A stretch of 64,000 bases of DNA, taken from NCBI GenBank assembly GCA_914767715.1, contig OU612067.1, forward strand, positions 11,780,001-11,844,000, read 5' to 3'. A model generated the notes under the pieces. That model made no database searches and had not been told where the DNA came from. It worked only from the letters and a program-made list of their open reading frames with translations. Shown here piece by piece: positions 1-12,300 of the stretch. Both the position numbers and the translations under genes were made by a program. The stretch is from Membranipora membranacea (taxonomy: Eukaryota > Bryozoa > Gymnolaemata > Cheilostomatida > Membraniporidae). Each line of letters begins with the position of its first letter. The stretch's first letter is position 1.

Positions 1-139
1 ATTGATTGATTTCATATATTTTGTCATGAGTATTAAAAAACATTATGATTTTTGTTCTGGGTGTAAACTGTCCATAAAGTAGTGTAAAAAGTGTGAAAAT
101 ATAAAGACTAAAGCAGATTGTTATAATAAAATACGTGAG

Positions 140-1860
140 ATTGTGGAAGAGCGGTGGATGGAAAAATAAAACAGCGACCAGAGAGTTAAAACTGGTTTGC
201 ATTTATGATGCGGACTAAAACACGATAAAACGAGTCCGTTCCCTTTGACGACCTGTGATCTTAGGAGCACGCAGGCGTCCTGACGGCATTGTCTCGATGA
301 TGCTATGAATAAAATGAGTCTCATCTCTATAGATCGTAAGCACATACTTATGAAATCTTAGTTTGATCGCTTCGTCTAGACTGAGTTGGATATTAGCACC
401 GTGTTTTGTGGCTTCATTCAAAATCGATTGCATAGCATTTTGCTGAATACTATACATGTGGGGATAATATAGAAAGATAGCAAACATCAATTTCGACTCA
501 ATAAAAGTTCTATAAAGCTGCGTGACTACTTTTGTATCTGCACCCAGAGCATGAAAACACCTCACACCATATAATCTCTATTTAGCTTTAGAAAAGACCA
601 TATCTGCATGCTCACTAAATCTTAGTGTGTTATCAATCAATATGCCAAGTTACCTGACAGAGCTGGAAAGCTTGATAGGCGTGTCGTCTAACACCAGCTG
701 CGGGACATCAGGAGCAACTCGGGCGGAAGAGAAAACCATCTCATGTGTTTTACCTGCGTTCAATAACAGGTTGTCAGCAGCGCATAGACTGGCAATGCGG
801 CTGACTTCATCAAAGTATAGCATGTTGTCGGTAGTAAGGTCACCAATAAAGCCCAGCAGCACTGTATCATCAGCATACTTTATCACGGAAGCTTGGTCAT
901 ATGAAGGTGTAGAGGATAAAGAGAACAGGACTCAGCACTGTCCCTTGTGGCATGCTTGTATTAGTGATTAATAAGTCCGAGATGGCATCAGGGCTGGTGC
1001 GGGTGTACTGCAGGCGGTTGGTAAGGAAACTCAAAACCCATTTCATGATAGAGACGTCGAGGTGAGCCATTCTTGAGACTAGGGTACTAACTTTTTGATG
1101 GTGCTGAAAGCGGAGCTGAAATCTAAGAACAGCGCTCTGACGTAGTTGGTTGGTCTGATGTCGATGAAGCGAGTTATTGACGTAAGTAGACGCATCAGGG
1201 CATCGTGCGATGATCTTTTGGTCTGATACGCGAACTGAAGCCGGTCGATGTTGGTGTTGGAGATTATATATGGTTTTATCAGCTTCTCAAGCACCTTACA
1301 TAGATGGCAGGTGATGGCAATGGGTCGGTAGTCTTTGTTGCACTTTGGGTGTGGCACTTTCGGAACAGGCTTGATGACAGCAGTGCGCCACAACTTTTGA
1401 GTTGTCCACTCTTCAATGGCACGATTATAGAAAACACAGACAGTAACTGCTAGCTGATCTGCACAGTATTTCAACACCTTTGTTATGATCTTATCCGGAC
1501 CGGGACCTTTGCGTGTGTCTAGCTTCTGGAGCTCAGTTCTAACTTGCCCAGAAGTAATTTTCCCGAACGGGACACAGTTGTTTTGGTGTTCCAATCCACC
1601 GGCCACCGGAGCTGTTTTTGAGGTGTCTTTCTCAAATCTGGCATAGAACGAGTTTAATTCATTTGGGTCAGTATCAACATTTTGACGGTTTGCGGTCTTA
1701 GTAGGAATACCTGCGAGTTGTCCCAGGCATTCGAGGGCTCTTTAGCTAGGTGCGTCTGGATCTTATTCACATAGGCCTTCTTGCTACGGATGATTTCCCT
1801 GGTGAAGTTGGTAGTTATATGTGGCGGCCAGAATTTAAAATAGCTTCTAAGGTGTACAGG
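140..1860 (-). mobile_element. Decayed CR1/Rex1-like non-LTR retrotransposon (reverse transcriptase remnant)
   Basis: Minus-strand frames together give a LINE reverse transcriptase. 1606 to 1079 encodes the fingers and palm start (KGPGPDKI, DYRPIAIT, QFAYQTKRS, FLDFSSAF). Across 1078 to 887 the translation continues through PQGTVLSPVLF, and 886 to 650 holds the catalytic YADDT. 565 to 215 is the thumb and C-terminal part, ending in a short basic stretch. Sequence on to about 1850 resembles the linker before the RT. Frame breaks and stops separate the pieces, and no endonuclease is visible, so this is a dead, probably 5'-truncated copy. Motif spelling is closest to the Rex1/Babar branch of the CR1 group (established family knowledge, recalled). 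No target-site duplication was identified. Confidence 0.85.
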
Positions 1861-2630
1861 TTATACAAATCTCTACGGATTCACTTTTTGTAATTACTGT
1901 TGGCAATACATGTGTGTTAAGTAGAACTGAACTACAGTGAACCCTTTCCACTGCGATTCAGTTGATTGTGACGGACAATTTTTCTGTGAATACCACTTGA
2001 CATTTGACATGAGCGCCTGTTAACCTGGGCTAGTTGATTTATAAAAAAGAGAAGATAGTATATGGATAATTGTTCTTTTACTTTTAGAATGATGAGAAGA
2101 AGAGAAGAAGAAACCTTTGAACTTCACATAACAGGAGCGTTCTTTCATACATAAATACATAAATACATGAAAATAAAGCTTATGATCAAATCTGATAAAC
2201 GTTTATTACTATGACAGCTCACTGTCGGCCCAGTGATCTGATTTTTAATACCTATCCCTCGCCTTTGCTGCCACGAGATATACTCCTCCATACTCTCACA
2301 TTTTATAGGGACAGTTACCAGAACTACCGTTACTTCTTATAGTAATATAACATAATTGTAATGAAAAGAAGAAAGTATTGTAAGTACTTCTGGGACCACT
2401 AACCGTTGATAACTGTTATTATGGTTGAAGTAAAATAGTGGTGCGCTTAGATGATGATGCAACAAGTTTAACTTCTTGAATAAAGCCCAAAAATAATAAT
2501 GATCATAAATCGCCACCCTGCCTGGTCATATTTCTGCTAGAATTGGCAGCCTATTGACAAAAATCTATTAGCTTTATAGCTGATATCCATATTTGCCTGA
2601 GATCAATTTTCGGCAACAATGTTTTGAACG
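1861..2630. other. Non-coding spacer, nothing recognised
   Basis: No coding frame, RNA gene or clear repeat was recognised between the LINE remnant and the satellite array. A short repeated stretch (ATAAATACATAAATACATGAA near 2150) is the only local periodicity seen. Confidence 0.5.
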
Positions 2631-3535
2631 CTGAGCACACAAGTGCGGTTGGTGCGACCCTCTAATTTTGGCTATTATATATTTACCTTAGTGTATTTTT
2701 TCCCTTTAATATTTTCAAATTCTCAGAAAGCTGAGCGCACGAGTGCGGTTGGTGCGACCCTCTAATTTTGACCACTATATATAGACCTTAGTGTATTTTT
2801 TCGCCTAATTATTTCCAACCTCTCAGAACGCTGACTGCACAATTGTGGTTGGTGCAACCCTCTAATTTTGGCTATTATATATTTACCTTAGTGTATTTTT
2901 TCCCTTTAATATTTTCAAATTCTCAGAAAGCTGAGCGCACGAGTGCGGTTGGTGCGACCCTCTAATTTTGACCACTATATATTGACCTTAGTGTATTTTT
3001 TCGCCTAAATATTTTCAACCTCTCAGAACGCTGAGCGCACAAGTGTGGTTGGTGCAACCCTCTAATTTGGGCTATTATATATTTACCTTAGTTTATTTTT
3101 TCACTTTAATATTTTCAACTTCTCAGAAGGCTGAGCGTACAAGTGCGGTTGGTGCGACACTCTAATTTTGGCCACTATATATAGACCTTAGTGTATTTTT
3201 TCGCCTAAATATTTCCAACCTCTCAGAACGCTGACTGCACAATTGTGGTTGGTGCAACCCTCTAATTTGGGCTATTATATATTTACCTTAGTGTATTTTT
3301 TCCCTTTAATATTTTCAACTTCTCAGAAGGCTGAGCGTACAAGTGCGGTTGGTACGACCCTCTAATTTTGGCTATTATATTTTTACCTACTAGCGTATTT
3401 TTTCGCCTAAATATTTTCAACCTCTCAGAAGGCTGAGCGCGTGAGTGCGGCGGGTGTGACCCTCTAATTTGAGCTATTATATATTAAACTTATTAGTGTA
3501 TTTTTTTGCCTAAACATTTTCAGCCTATACCTTTT
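2631..3535. repeat. Satellite array, nine ~100-bp monomers arranged as ~200-bp dimers
   Basis: The marker CTGAGCGCAC or a close variant recurs at 2631, 2731, 2831, 2931, 3031, 3131, 3231 and 3331, exactly 100 bp apart, then at 3433. Each monomer carries GGTTGGTGCGACCCTCTAAT, a TATATAT stretch, CCTTAGTGTATTTTTTC and TTTTCAACCTCTCAGAA. Two variants alternate. One has GCTATTATATATTTACC followed by CCCTTTAAT. The other has CCACTATATATAGACC followed by CGCCTAAAT. Alternation over the first seven units gives a 200-bp higher-order repeat. The last two monomers are irregular, which fits an array edge. Confidence 0.93.
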
Positions 3536-3629
3536 ATTAAATTAGCGCAATTTATGCCCTGAATAATTTCAGCCACTGAACAAACTCACTGATAAGTGGT
3601 ATCTGTAATCATTTCTTTTGGCGTTACAG

Positions 3630-3727
3630 TAGCTCTTGCGCACAAAAACAATTTACCCGCTGTGTTCCGTTACGCAAAAGAATTAGATGCAATTAAGATC
3701 AGATTCGAAGGACCTATTCCAAAAATG
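3630..3727 (+). other. Possible orphan internal exon
   Basis: A pyrimidine-rich stretch ending in TTACAG precedes a 98-base open segment followed by GTAGGT, so it is bounded like an internal exon. In the open frame it reads ALAHKNNLPAVFRYAKEL and then KIRFEGPIPKM. The composition looks protein-like, but I do not recognise a family. The neighbouring tandem duplication begins about 20 bases downstream, so this segment is not repeated at the second receptor. It could be a relic of a gene interrupted by the duplication, or chance. Confidence 0.2.
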
Positions 3728-3746
3728 GTAGGTTTTTCCTTCTTGC

Positions 3747-6329
3747 CCTTCCAAAGCCTAGTGTGCTTGCATTTTTCCAAAAACTATGTGATTTGTATCA
3801 CTTGCATAGACAACTAGTTATAACATAAGTATGATGATGATAAATGTGTGGGCCCTGGCTATCATTCTAAATTGAATAGTGCACAACTCGCGCTTGCCTT
3901 CTCCTACAGTGTGTCAAAGAGTAACAAGGGCAGATGGGTGAATGAGCAAGTACAAAAGAGAGAGTACAAATGAGAGAAAGAAACCATTGAGAAACTCCAA
4001 CTCTTCAACTAGCCAAGGCTACTCTTCAATAATGTTTGTTCCATCTACCCACTCAGCAAGCTGAATCTATTAGTCAGAGTAATAACTGAGTAAGCCTGTT
4101 AAAATGAAAGATTCTTGGTCTAAAGTCTTTGAAAAATGGAACCGGAATCCCTAGTAACGGTTGTCGTCAACACAAAAAAAAGAGAAGAAAAATGTATCAG
4201 AATAGGCATCCAGTGCTGTTCAACCCATCCCGATGCTGATGAGGGAGCGTAGAGACTACTGCAACACCATATGCTCTCACCTCAACGTAGTTAGGGCCCC
4301 CCATCACCACCGCCAAGAACAAATGGTCAATATGCTTCTGAATGGCTACAATTTTATTGAAACCTTTCAAACTCGAAAAAGAAACCACTCTAGCAGTGAA
4401 AAGATTAAATTCTGCAAAATTTCCCACCCTCTATTACACTAAGTTACGTTGTCCGTTGATGAGATAATAACAGTTTCTTGGTGATGGTGATGGTGATGAT
4501 GATTGCTTCTTAACTTAACTTGAACTGAATAGATTCAAACCAATTTGAGTTTCCATTACCAACCTGTAAAACCAACATTTTTTCTCTCTTTTTATTAAAA
4601 AGGGGCGTTTATAAGCGAAATTGACGATCAATGCTAATGTTTGGCAGTCATGGTACTTGCCATGTATTAGATATTGGTAATCTGGTGCAGAATTGACGAA
4701 CAAATATAACATCTTGGTAATCTGCATTAAAAAAGCAAAGTTTTGGGTAAAATTGCAAGGTCAGAGCAAAAAAGTCTCAGTGATTTTCGGACTGCTGCTG
4801 CTGCAGCTGAACATAGGATGGCAGTATATTTTATTGAAGAACTTGAAGTTATTTCCCCTTGTGATGAGGTTAGACCACTCAATCTATGTGTAATTTGTTT
4901 GCCAGGTGAATTTTTGTGACGGGAAACATACTGAAACAGTACAAGACGTACTTAGGTTAGTTTTACTCATGAATCTCAGATCTCAGGCTTCACTTTGTGC
5001 CAATATTCAAAGGCTGATTTGTCACAACCTGTCCTTCTTGCCAAGTAATCTAAATTCCAAAGTGGGAGATTTCAATTAACAGCAATCCTGCACTGTAATG
5101 CGGTGGTACGAGGGTGCAAAGCACCAGCCGCTGATGCTCTCAGAGTGCTTCTAGCCACTAGGAAGCGCTAAAAGAGGCATATTTGACTTGGGTAAAATAC
5201 ATTTTAATCAGTCACCATCAACACATGGGCCACTGGGACCTACATGCCCTTACTTTGCCAATGTCTAGTATCAATTGTATCAACCCATTGACAATAACAG
5301 TCTGATTGTGATACAACAGGTCAATCTGTTAACATTATTGAATAGCACAATTCCTTTTATTTTGTGCGCAAAGACCGTACCAGTAGCTCATCGACAAGTG
5401 CTTGGAAAGTTACTAAAAAATTGCAATAGGACTGTTTTCTCTCAAATCTGGAGGAAATAATGAAATTACAAAAAATGGGACGTGGGCAGAAGTTGGTGTG
5501 GACATCTGGAAGGTCCCACCTATATGGGGAGACTTGGCAAGTATGATACCTGTAATCCTATCATAGATTACAATTTCCCCTTTTCAGTGTGCAAGATGAT
5601 ACAAGCAAGGAGTAAAGCTCCTTGTTACAAGGCAGGTTTCCGTTGTACAGGTAGAAAAGATGCTTGGTGGCTTCATGTTGTATATGAATAATTAAAAACT
5701 GCTTCATCTCGGATATAGTACCCGTCAGTTGATGTTTACAGCACATTTCATTTTCTCTTATCTGTTTAATAGGCCATCAACCATAGCCAAAATGACACTC
5801 AACATTCTTTGAAATAAAAACAGCTCTTTACTAAGCTATGTAATTATTTCCATATGATATGACTTCCTGGTTCAGATGATTTAACAATCACTCATCTCTT
5901 TTCAAAGTCAATAACAAATTTTTTATAAGGGAAAGTCCCCTTCATGTTTATCACCTAACACTGTAGGGCAAATATAAGCCAATATTATGCTTTACTTTAG
6001 TTCAGACAGTTCATTATTAGCACTGTTTTTATGTGAGTACTAAAATCAAGGTCCAATAAGATTTGAATGGAAAAGATATCAAGTAAACATTGACAAACAA
6101 TAGAGCCGACTCTTTGCCTTTCAATGTATAAGTAAACCTAACTCAGGCTTATTCGCTATTAACAAGGAAGTTAACTGAATAGGTAGTTGGCTGTTAGAGA
6201 AAAGTGTCCCATTTGTCTACTTGATTTTGAATTAATAACATTGTCTGAATCTGTAGCTTGCGTTCAGTCTAAAAAAACTACATGTCAACGAGATATGAGC
6301 TACTGAGTACTGATACTAAGGAGTCAACC
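3747..6329 (+). repeat. Upstream part of tandem-duplication unit 1 (5' flank of receptor gene A)
   Basis: From CCTTCC at 3747 onward the sequence matches the block starting at 25697. The match runs up to and through the receptor start codon. The region is non-coding apart from degenerate open segments such as the stretch at 4735-4920, which is clearer in the second unit near 26600. A short GGTGAT microsatellite lies at about 4483-4503. The proximal 300 bp before the start codon are nearly identical to those of gene B, so any shared promoter lies here. Confidence 0.85.
6264..6270 (+). promoter_or_regulatory. Weak initiator-like TCAGTCT upstream of receptor gene A
   Basis: TCAGTCT, a match to the animal initiator consensus, lies 60 bases before the ATG at 6330 and is kept at the matching place in gene B (28871-28877). 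No convincing TATA box is placed upstream. Conservation is not informative because the whole flank is recently duplicated. This is a suggestion only. Confidence 0.15.
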
Positions 6330-6390
6330 ATGGTATGCTTCAAGTATTCTTGGACTATTATAGCAGGCCTGTTCTTCCTACTGGCTTCAG
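6330..6390 (+). other. Gene A exon 1: signal peptide
   Basis: The exon encodes a short basic start (MVCFKYSW) and a hydrophobic core (IIAGLFFLLA), then splices at GTAAGA in phase 1. Twenty residues is a typical secretory leader. The matching exon of gene B (28934-28994) differs at one residue. Confidence 0.85.
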
Positions 6391-9300
6391 GTAAGACTAC
6401 GACCTGACTTGAGTTCCTGTGTCGTGCCGCAGTGCGATAATTTTATAGGATTTGTGAGCTCAACGCCATCCCATCTGCTATTTACTGACCTGTTTGTGTC
6501 AGGTAGCTGTTGTCGTTTGAATGTAGTGTGTGTATACTGTATACCCGTGAGCTTATCCACACTCTTATAGTATACACTAAAATTCAGCGAAATATCAGAT
6601 GATCTCCTGCAAACAACTCAATGTATGGCTTCACATGTATATTATGATCCGCAAATGTCATCGACAGACATTTTTCACTCCATTCTTATCATCCTGCCTA
6701 TCCACAGCTCGAAAGATTGTTTCTCATGTCAACCAAATTACTCCTAAAACCGCATACTTCAGCCTAGCACCATAGGGTTCAATCTTCTCAACGACCAGGT
6801 GCAGGGCTGCCAACTCTACTCTTCAAAGAGTAGTATACAAGGAGCCATCAATTTAAGGTGTCTTTTACCATTTAGACTGATGGCATGGCTGAACAGACAA
6901 AAAGAGCATACACGAATGATATCCATAAATGGTCATAGTTTGGTAGCTAATTAGCAAACATGACTAATCGTTGCAGTTTTTCCTTGTCTGATTTTTTGAT
7001 ATGACTATGAGTCTCGACATTTGAGAGATAATCAAGCCATCCAAATTGTCAAAGTGTATCACCTGTTTTATAGTTTTGACCTTTTCTAAGCTCTGGAAGG
7101 TGGTGTCCACTTGAAGGTTGTGATAAGATAGTATAGTAGATATGGCTGCGATTTCTATTTCTCTTGAGAGTCGAATATCCTCAGCATCTTGTTAAGATAG
7201 TGGTTGACCAGGGAGTAAATCGGCTATATTGTTGCGTTCACCAGGTACATGTTCTACTGTGAATAAGTATTTCAGTGTTTGGAAACGCTGTCTCTGGATT
7301 CTGGTTGTGAGGTCATTGACTGCATTTGGGTTGATTAAAGGTACGAGGGGTTTTCGATCGGTCTCGATTGTCAAATTGGTATGACCTTAAATGTACATCT
7401 GGAACTTCGAGCACTCCGACGCAATGCCTAACGCTTTTAAAACAATAGTCAACCATCTCGATTTGGCATCTGTCAGATTTCCAGATTTTGTGGCGATGAG
7501 TCTGTGTGGCCCATCAGGTTGAACCTGAAATAATACAGTTCCTAGTCTCTATTTTGAGGCATCACTCATTCTGATGATAGGTTTTTGTACATCATACCAT
7601 CCTAGACAGGGTGCTCGAGAGAGTTCAAATCATTGTCAAAAAAGACTCATAGTGGCTGAGTTAGATCTGATATTCTATGAGAGAATTTAGCTAATTGGTT
7701 TATAGAACCAAGAAATGAATGTAACTTTCTGCCGCAAGTAGGGGCAAGTAACTCCAAAATTTCCTGTATACATTCGGGTTCAGGTTGAACGCCTTGCTCG
7801 TTGATGATGTGAACAGAACAGTACACGTCTTCGGGTTTGAAGTCATTCCAGCATCTTTGAGACGTTTCAGCACTGTGCACACTCTATCATCACACAGCAT
7901 AAACAGAGTCGCTATGCTCTAAAATCACAATGTCCCTTCCAGTTTCTTCTAAAGCATCATTAGAATGTAGTAGAAGATTGTGTACCTTATTCTCCCTTCT
8001 GTATTTGACATAATTTTGAAATATCCCAGCTCTGATATGTCTGACCAAATCTCCTTTGTTTGATATTTCAGCTGAGTCACAAACATGGCCCCAGAACGTG
8101 GCAGAGGGTAAATCAGTATCCATTCAAAACACCTCCCCCTCATCAGGTAGTTATCGGAAATGGGGAGACAAGAATAACCTAGTAGACGGATTATGGACAG
8201 CAACACTACAACCCAATAACGCAGCACCCACCGGATGCTCTGGATGTTTTACTAGCAACGCTTTTGCGGGTTTCTGGCAGGTCAACCTCGGAACTAATTA
8301 CTTTGTTTCTTATGTTAAGATAGTAGGGGTCACAGGTGAGATTCTGGTTGTATACATATACATATGTTAATGTCAAAGGGTGAGGGAGAAAGTTCAATTA
8401 GAAAAGTGCAGTTTTCATGTCCTGTTCTGGTAGACCTTTAGGACCAAGGGGATTATCATTTGTAAATATGAGAAGTTCCACGCATAACTTCAACAAAAAA
8501 TATGGTCTTTGAATATCAAGTCATTCATCGATGATGACGCTATTTTTTTCATTTTCTTACTAGGTAATTGTATATGGATAAAGAGATATAGTTGAGAAAA
8601 ATAATAGAAAAGTACAAAAAATTTGAGTTGCAATTATTCTTATGTAAGAATAATGTTTTTTTAACAATTATTATGACTAAATAGTAGGGTGAATCAAAAA
8701 AATACATCTCACAGTACCAGATAAAGGAAATTGAAATAAAACCGTGCACATTTTACATTATTACTTTATTACGTACTGATGAGTACCAATCAGCAACAAG
8801 GATTAAAAGTGGAATATTTGTTTAAATTGATAGATCATGATGTCGGCTTGCTATTAAACTAAAAAATAAATGATTTGTATACGTCAGGTTTCTCTCAAGA
8901 TATCACTGGAGTGAGTATTATTGTGTCTGAGAATAGTGGAGGTAATGATGAGAATATAGATTACACAAAAGATCCGAACAACCGTGTTACACGTCATGAC
9001 CTTCAGTATGTCAGATATGTACAGTATGTGAGGCTCAAGACGACTCAGCAAACCACCGGGTTGTTATTTGATGAGGTCGAGGTGTTTGCATTCAGTAAGT
9101 TACCTGTCCTATCAATTCAATAATTCAGCAGAACAATTAGCTGACAATATTTTATCCCGCCTGTGTGTGCTTTATTGGCATAACTTTCATTTTATGAGAA
9201 GCTGTTTCAAAACCAGCCATCGAGTAAAAAGTGCTTGATGCGCACTGACTAGCTGTCAAACCTCAATAAACTCAAATCATCTTAAACTAATTCTCAGTAT

Positions 9301-12300
9301 ATTTTATACATATCCGATTCCAGGTTTGGGTGGTGATAATCATTATTTGGTCAGGATAATCTGGCTTCTGGTGTCAATAGAGACAAAAGTGTCTTGATAA
9401 ATATTGGTGAACACTGCCGGTGCTGTTGATTGAGACAGGAATGCAGTGCTGAGTATTTTCTTCTAACCTACTATAATTAAACAAGTACCACCCCTATGCA
9501 TCCTGTTGCGGATCTTTGAAAGTCTTTCAAACTAAAGTGGTTGATTTCGGCCTGGTGATTGGTATTTTCTGCTTGACCTTGGATTCTGCTGTCTTCTGGC
9601 CTATGAATTTTTTGAAACCGCTTCCCCTAAAGACACTTATTATCTAATTGTTTTAATAGCATTTTCCATTAAATTTCAGATACACAGCTGTTTATCCCTC
9701 GTCAGCTTAATGCAACAGGAACCAGCGGAGCATCCATTAGATTAACATGGCAGCGACCACAGCCAGCATCAGGAATTATAAAATACAGGGTGAGATTCTT
9801 TCTGACAAGCATAAATCAGATGAGTGAACAAGTGATGCAACTATTTTATGGTTGCATCCATTGATATGAATATATATATATATCAGTGGTTGCATCACAT
9901 CTTAACACATTATTTCTCATCCTTACAGGTTTATTTAAATGATTTATGGCTAGTACACTGCTGGGGATATGCATAAAAATTGAATGCGCATGCTTTATAT
10001 TCAACAATAATATCCATGAATTTAGCTCATGAAAAACGATTTCAGATAACAATTACATGATTATTGTATTTCCATACATTTCCAATTTTGGATAAAACTC
10101 ATAATATTCAACCTCGTGCTACTTTCTTTTTTTCTTCACGATATGAAAGTTGCTGCTAATAAAAGTGACTAATTTAAATGAGAACACAATCTAGATTTGT
10201 TACAGTACAAGTGTGGGGATAAGAACTGGTATACCAAAGAGAGCTCTGAGTCTGAAGTATCTGCTACAGTTAATGGTTTGAGTGGTAGTAGACGTCATAC
10301 ATGTTATGTAAAGGTGGAAAAATCTCCAGAAAATCCTCTCGAAGTTATTGGACAGACCAACTGTGCAGGTAAGATCACCTGCAACTAATCTTTATACATA
10401 ATAGTTGAAATACGAATTGTCAGCACAGTCAAATATGGATTGAACATCCCCTCCAGGTTGCTTTGTGATCAAGTGTCTGAGAAGTCTAGTAATTGTCGCT
10501 CACAAGAGCTTCTAGGGCAAATAAGTAAGACTAAAAATAGTTGCTGATGACTGGTATTTCTAGATGATGCCAGCCCGACACCAGAAAACCTTGCAGCTGT
10601 TGTTACTGGACAAATTACATCCGACCAAAGAAAAAGATGGATATATCGTATCAGCTGGACGGTGGGAAGATGAAAACTTATTACAATTAAGATCAGATAT
10701 ATAAATGGAATTTGTTCTTCCCTGATGTCAGTTACAATGCAATGTTTTGGTTACCACGTGCTGTTTGCATGTCATTTACTTTGATGGATTTAGCTGCAAC
10801 CAAGGCTTTTCATCTACATTGCTGGAGAAAATTTTGCTGATACCGTGACTGCGAAATTATGCAAAAGCCACTCTGTATTTTGGATGGCTTTGCAATAATT
10901 ATTATTTTGTAGATGCCACCAGAATATCGACTTGAGTGCTTGACCACAGTAAATGGAAAATATCAAGTCGAGATTGATAATCAGGTCTTAGCAAATCATC
11001 CAGATATGAGTTACACATATCTAACTGATGGGCATGTGAACCTACGTATCAGAATATGGTCACGCAACAACGTTGATCATATCTCTGCTACTCCAGCCCT
11101 TCTGGAATTAGTAACACAAGCCGGTTTGCGTGAGTAAATCTATAAATCAACAATAGCTCTAACTAACTAGGCACAAGCTGGTAAATCTGTCATTATTTAA
11201 TTCTCCTATTGAATATCTATTTCAATCGTGGTTTTACATAATCACTGTCATCACATTACTGTCATTGTTAACACTTAGATAAACGCAGCAGCAGTGTACA
11301 ATCCTTTAAAGTAGAATCTTTTGACAGTTTTTCTGCTGTAACTAAAATGTTTATTTGTTTCTGTTGGAACTACAGCTCCACAAACTGCACCTAGAAGTGT
11401 GACTCTGACAGCTCCTACTGACAACTGTGTGGATATATTGTACACAGAAGTTCAATACCCAAATGCTCCATTGTCTCAGATTGAATATCAGGTAGGTCTT
11501 TATTTACAGAATAGATTTATAATTCTGAAACTGATGAAGATCGTAGGCCCAATCATCAATAAGTATTACACGAACCATATCCTATAAAGATACAATACAG
11601 CTCCGTTGAAACACCACATATCATGGTTTCTGGGCTATCTGTGAAGCCATTTTCCTTACAACTCTCTTTTTATTTCTAAAAACAAACGACATGATGATTT
11701 TCACCTGTATTGTCAAACATCAAGCGACAGCATAATATATCATGAGTATGTTTCTAACCTCCTCATCATACAGCTGTTTGCTAATTTTCAATTTTCTTCA
11801 GTGCAAATGTATTTCAATGAGTGCCTGGGGACCGATTCCACAAAATGGCCGAATATGTATATACACAACATATCTACTTGTGACATGTCAGATAAGGGCA
11901 GTCAACAATGATAACAATGAGATTAGTGAGCAAGCTTCAGCTTCTGTATATACAAAATGTCGAGGTGAGATTTGTTCTGAAATGTAATATAAAGAATTTC
12001 TCTTAATTACAGTATTTTTAATGTACAGCTACGGTGTGTAAAAAACTGACGGTTGCATGTTCATATGAAATTCATATTCAACCTTTCTCCTATTTTACAG
12101 CACCAAGTAAACCCCGCAATATGCGGTACAGAGATAATGGTTTGGAAAGAAATGGAGATCGAACGAAAAGAAGGTACAGAATTACCTGGGAGGTATGTCA
12201 GTTATTGTTGATGAAACATTGTTCATTAAGAAAGAAATTAAACGGATGCATACAGTTTCAAATTATTAAAATAGTTTTGTAACATAATTTCCGCAAAATA

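Noticed and set aside
3596-3817. Open frame across the possible orphan exon treated as a small gene
   Set aside because: The frame starts at GTG and runs through a likely splice acceptor and donor into repeat sequence. Only the 98-base exon-like part was kept, at low confidence.
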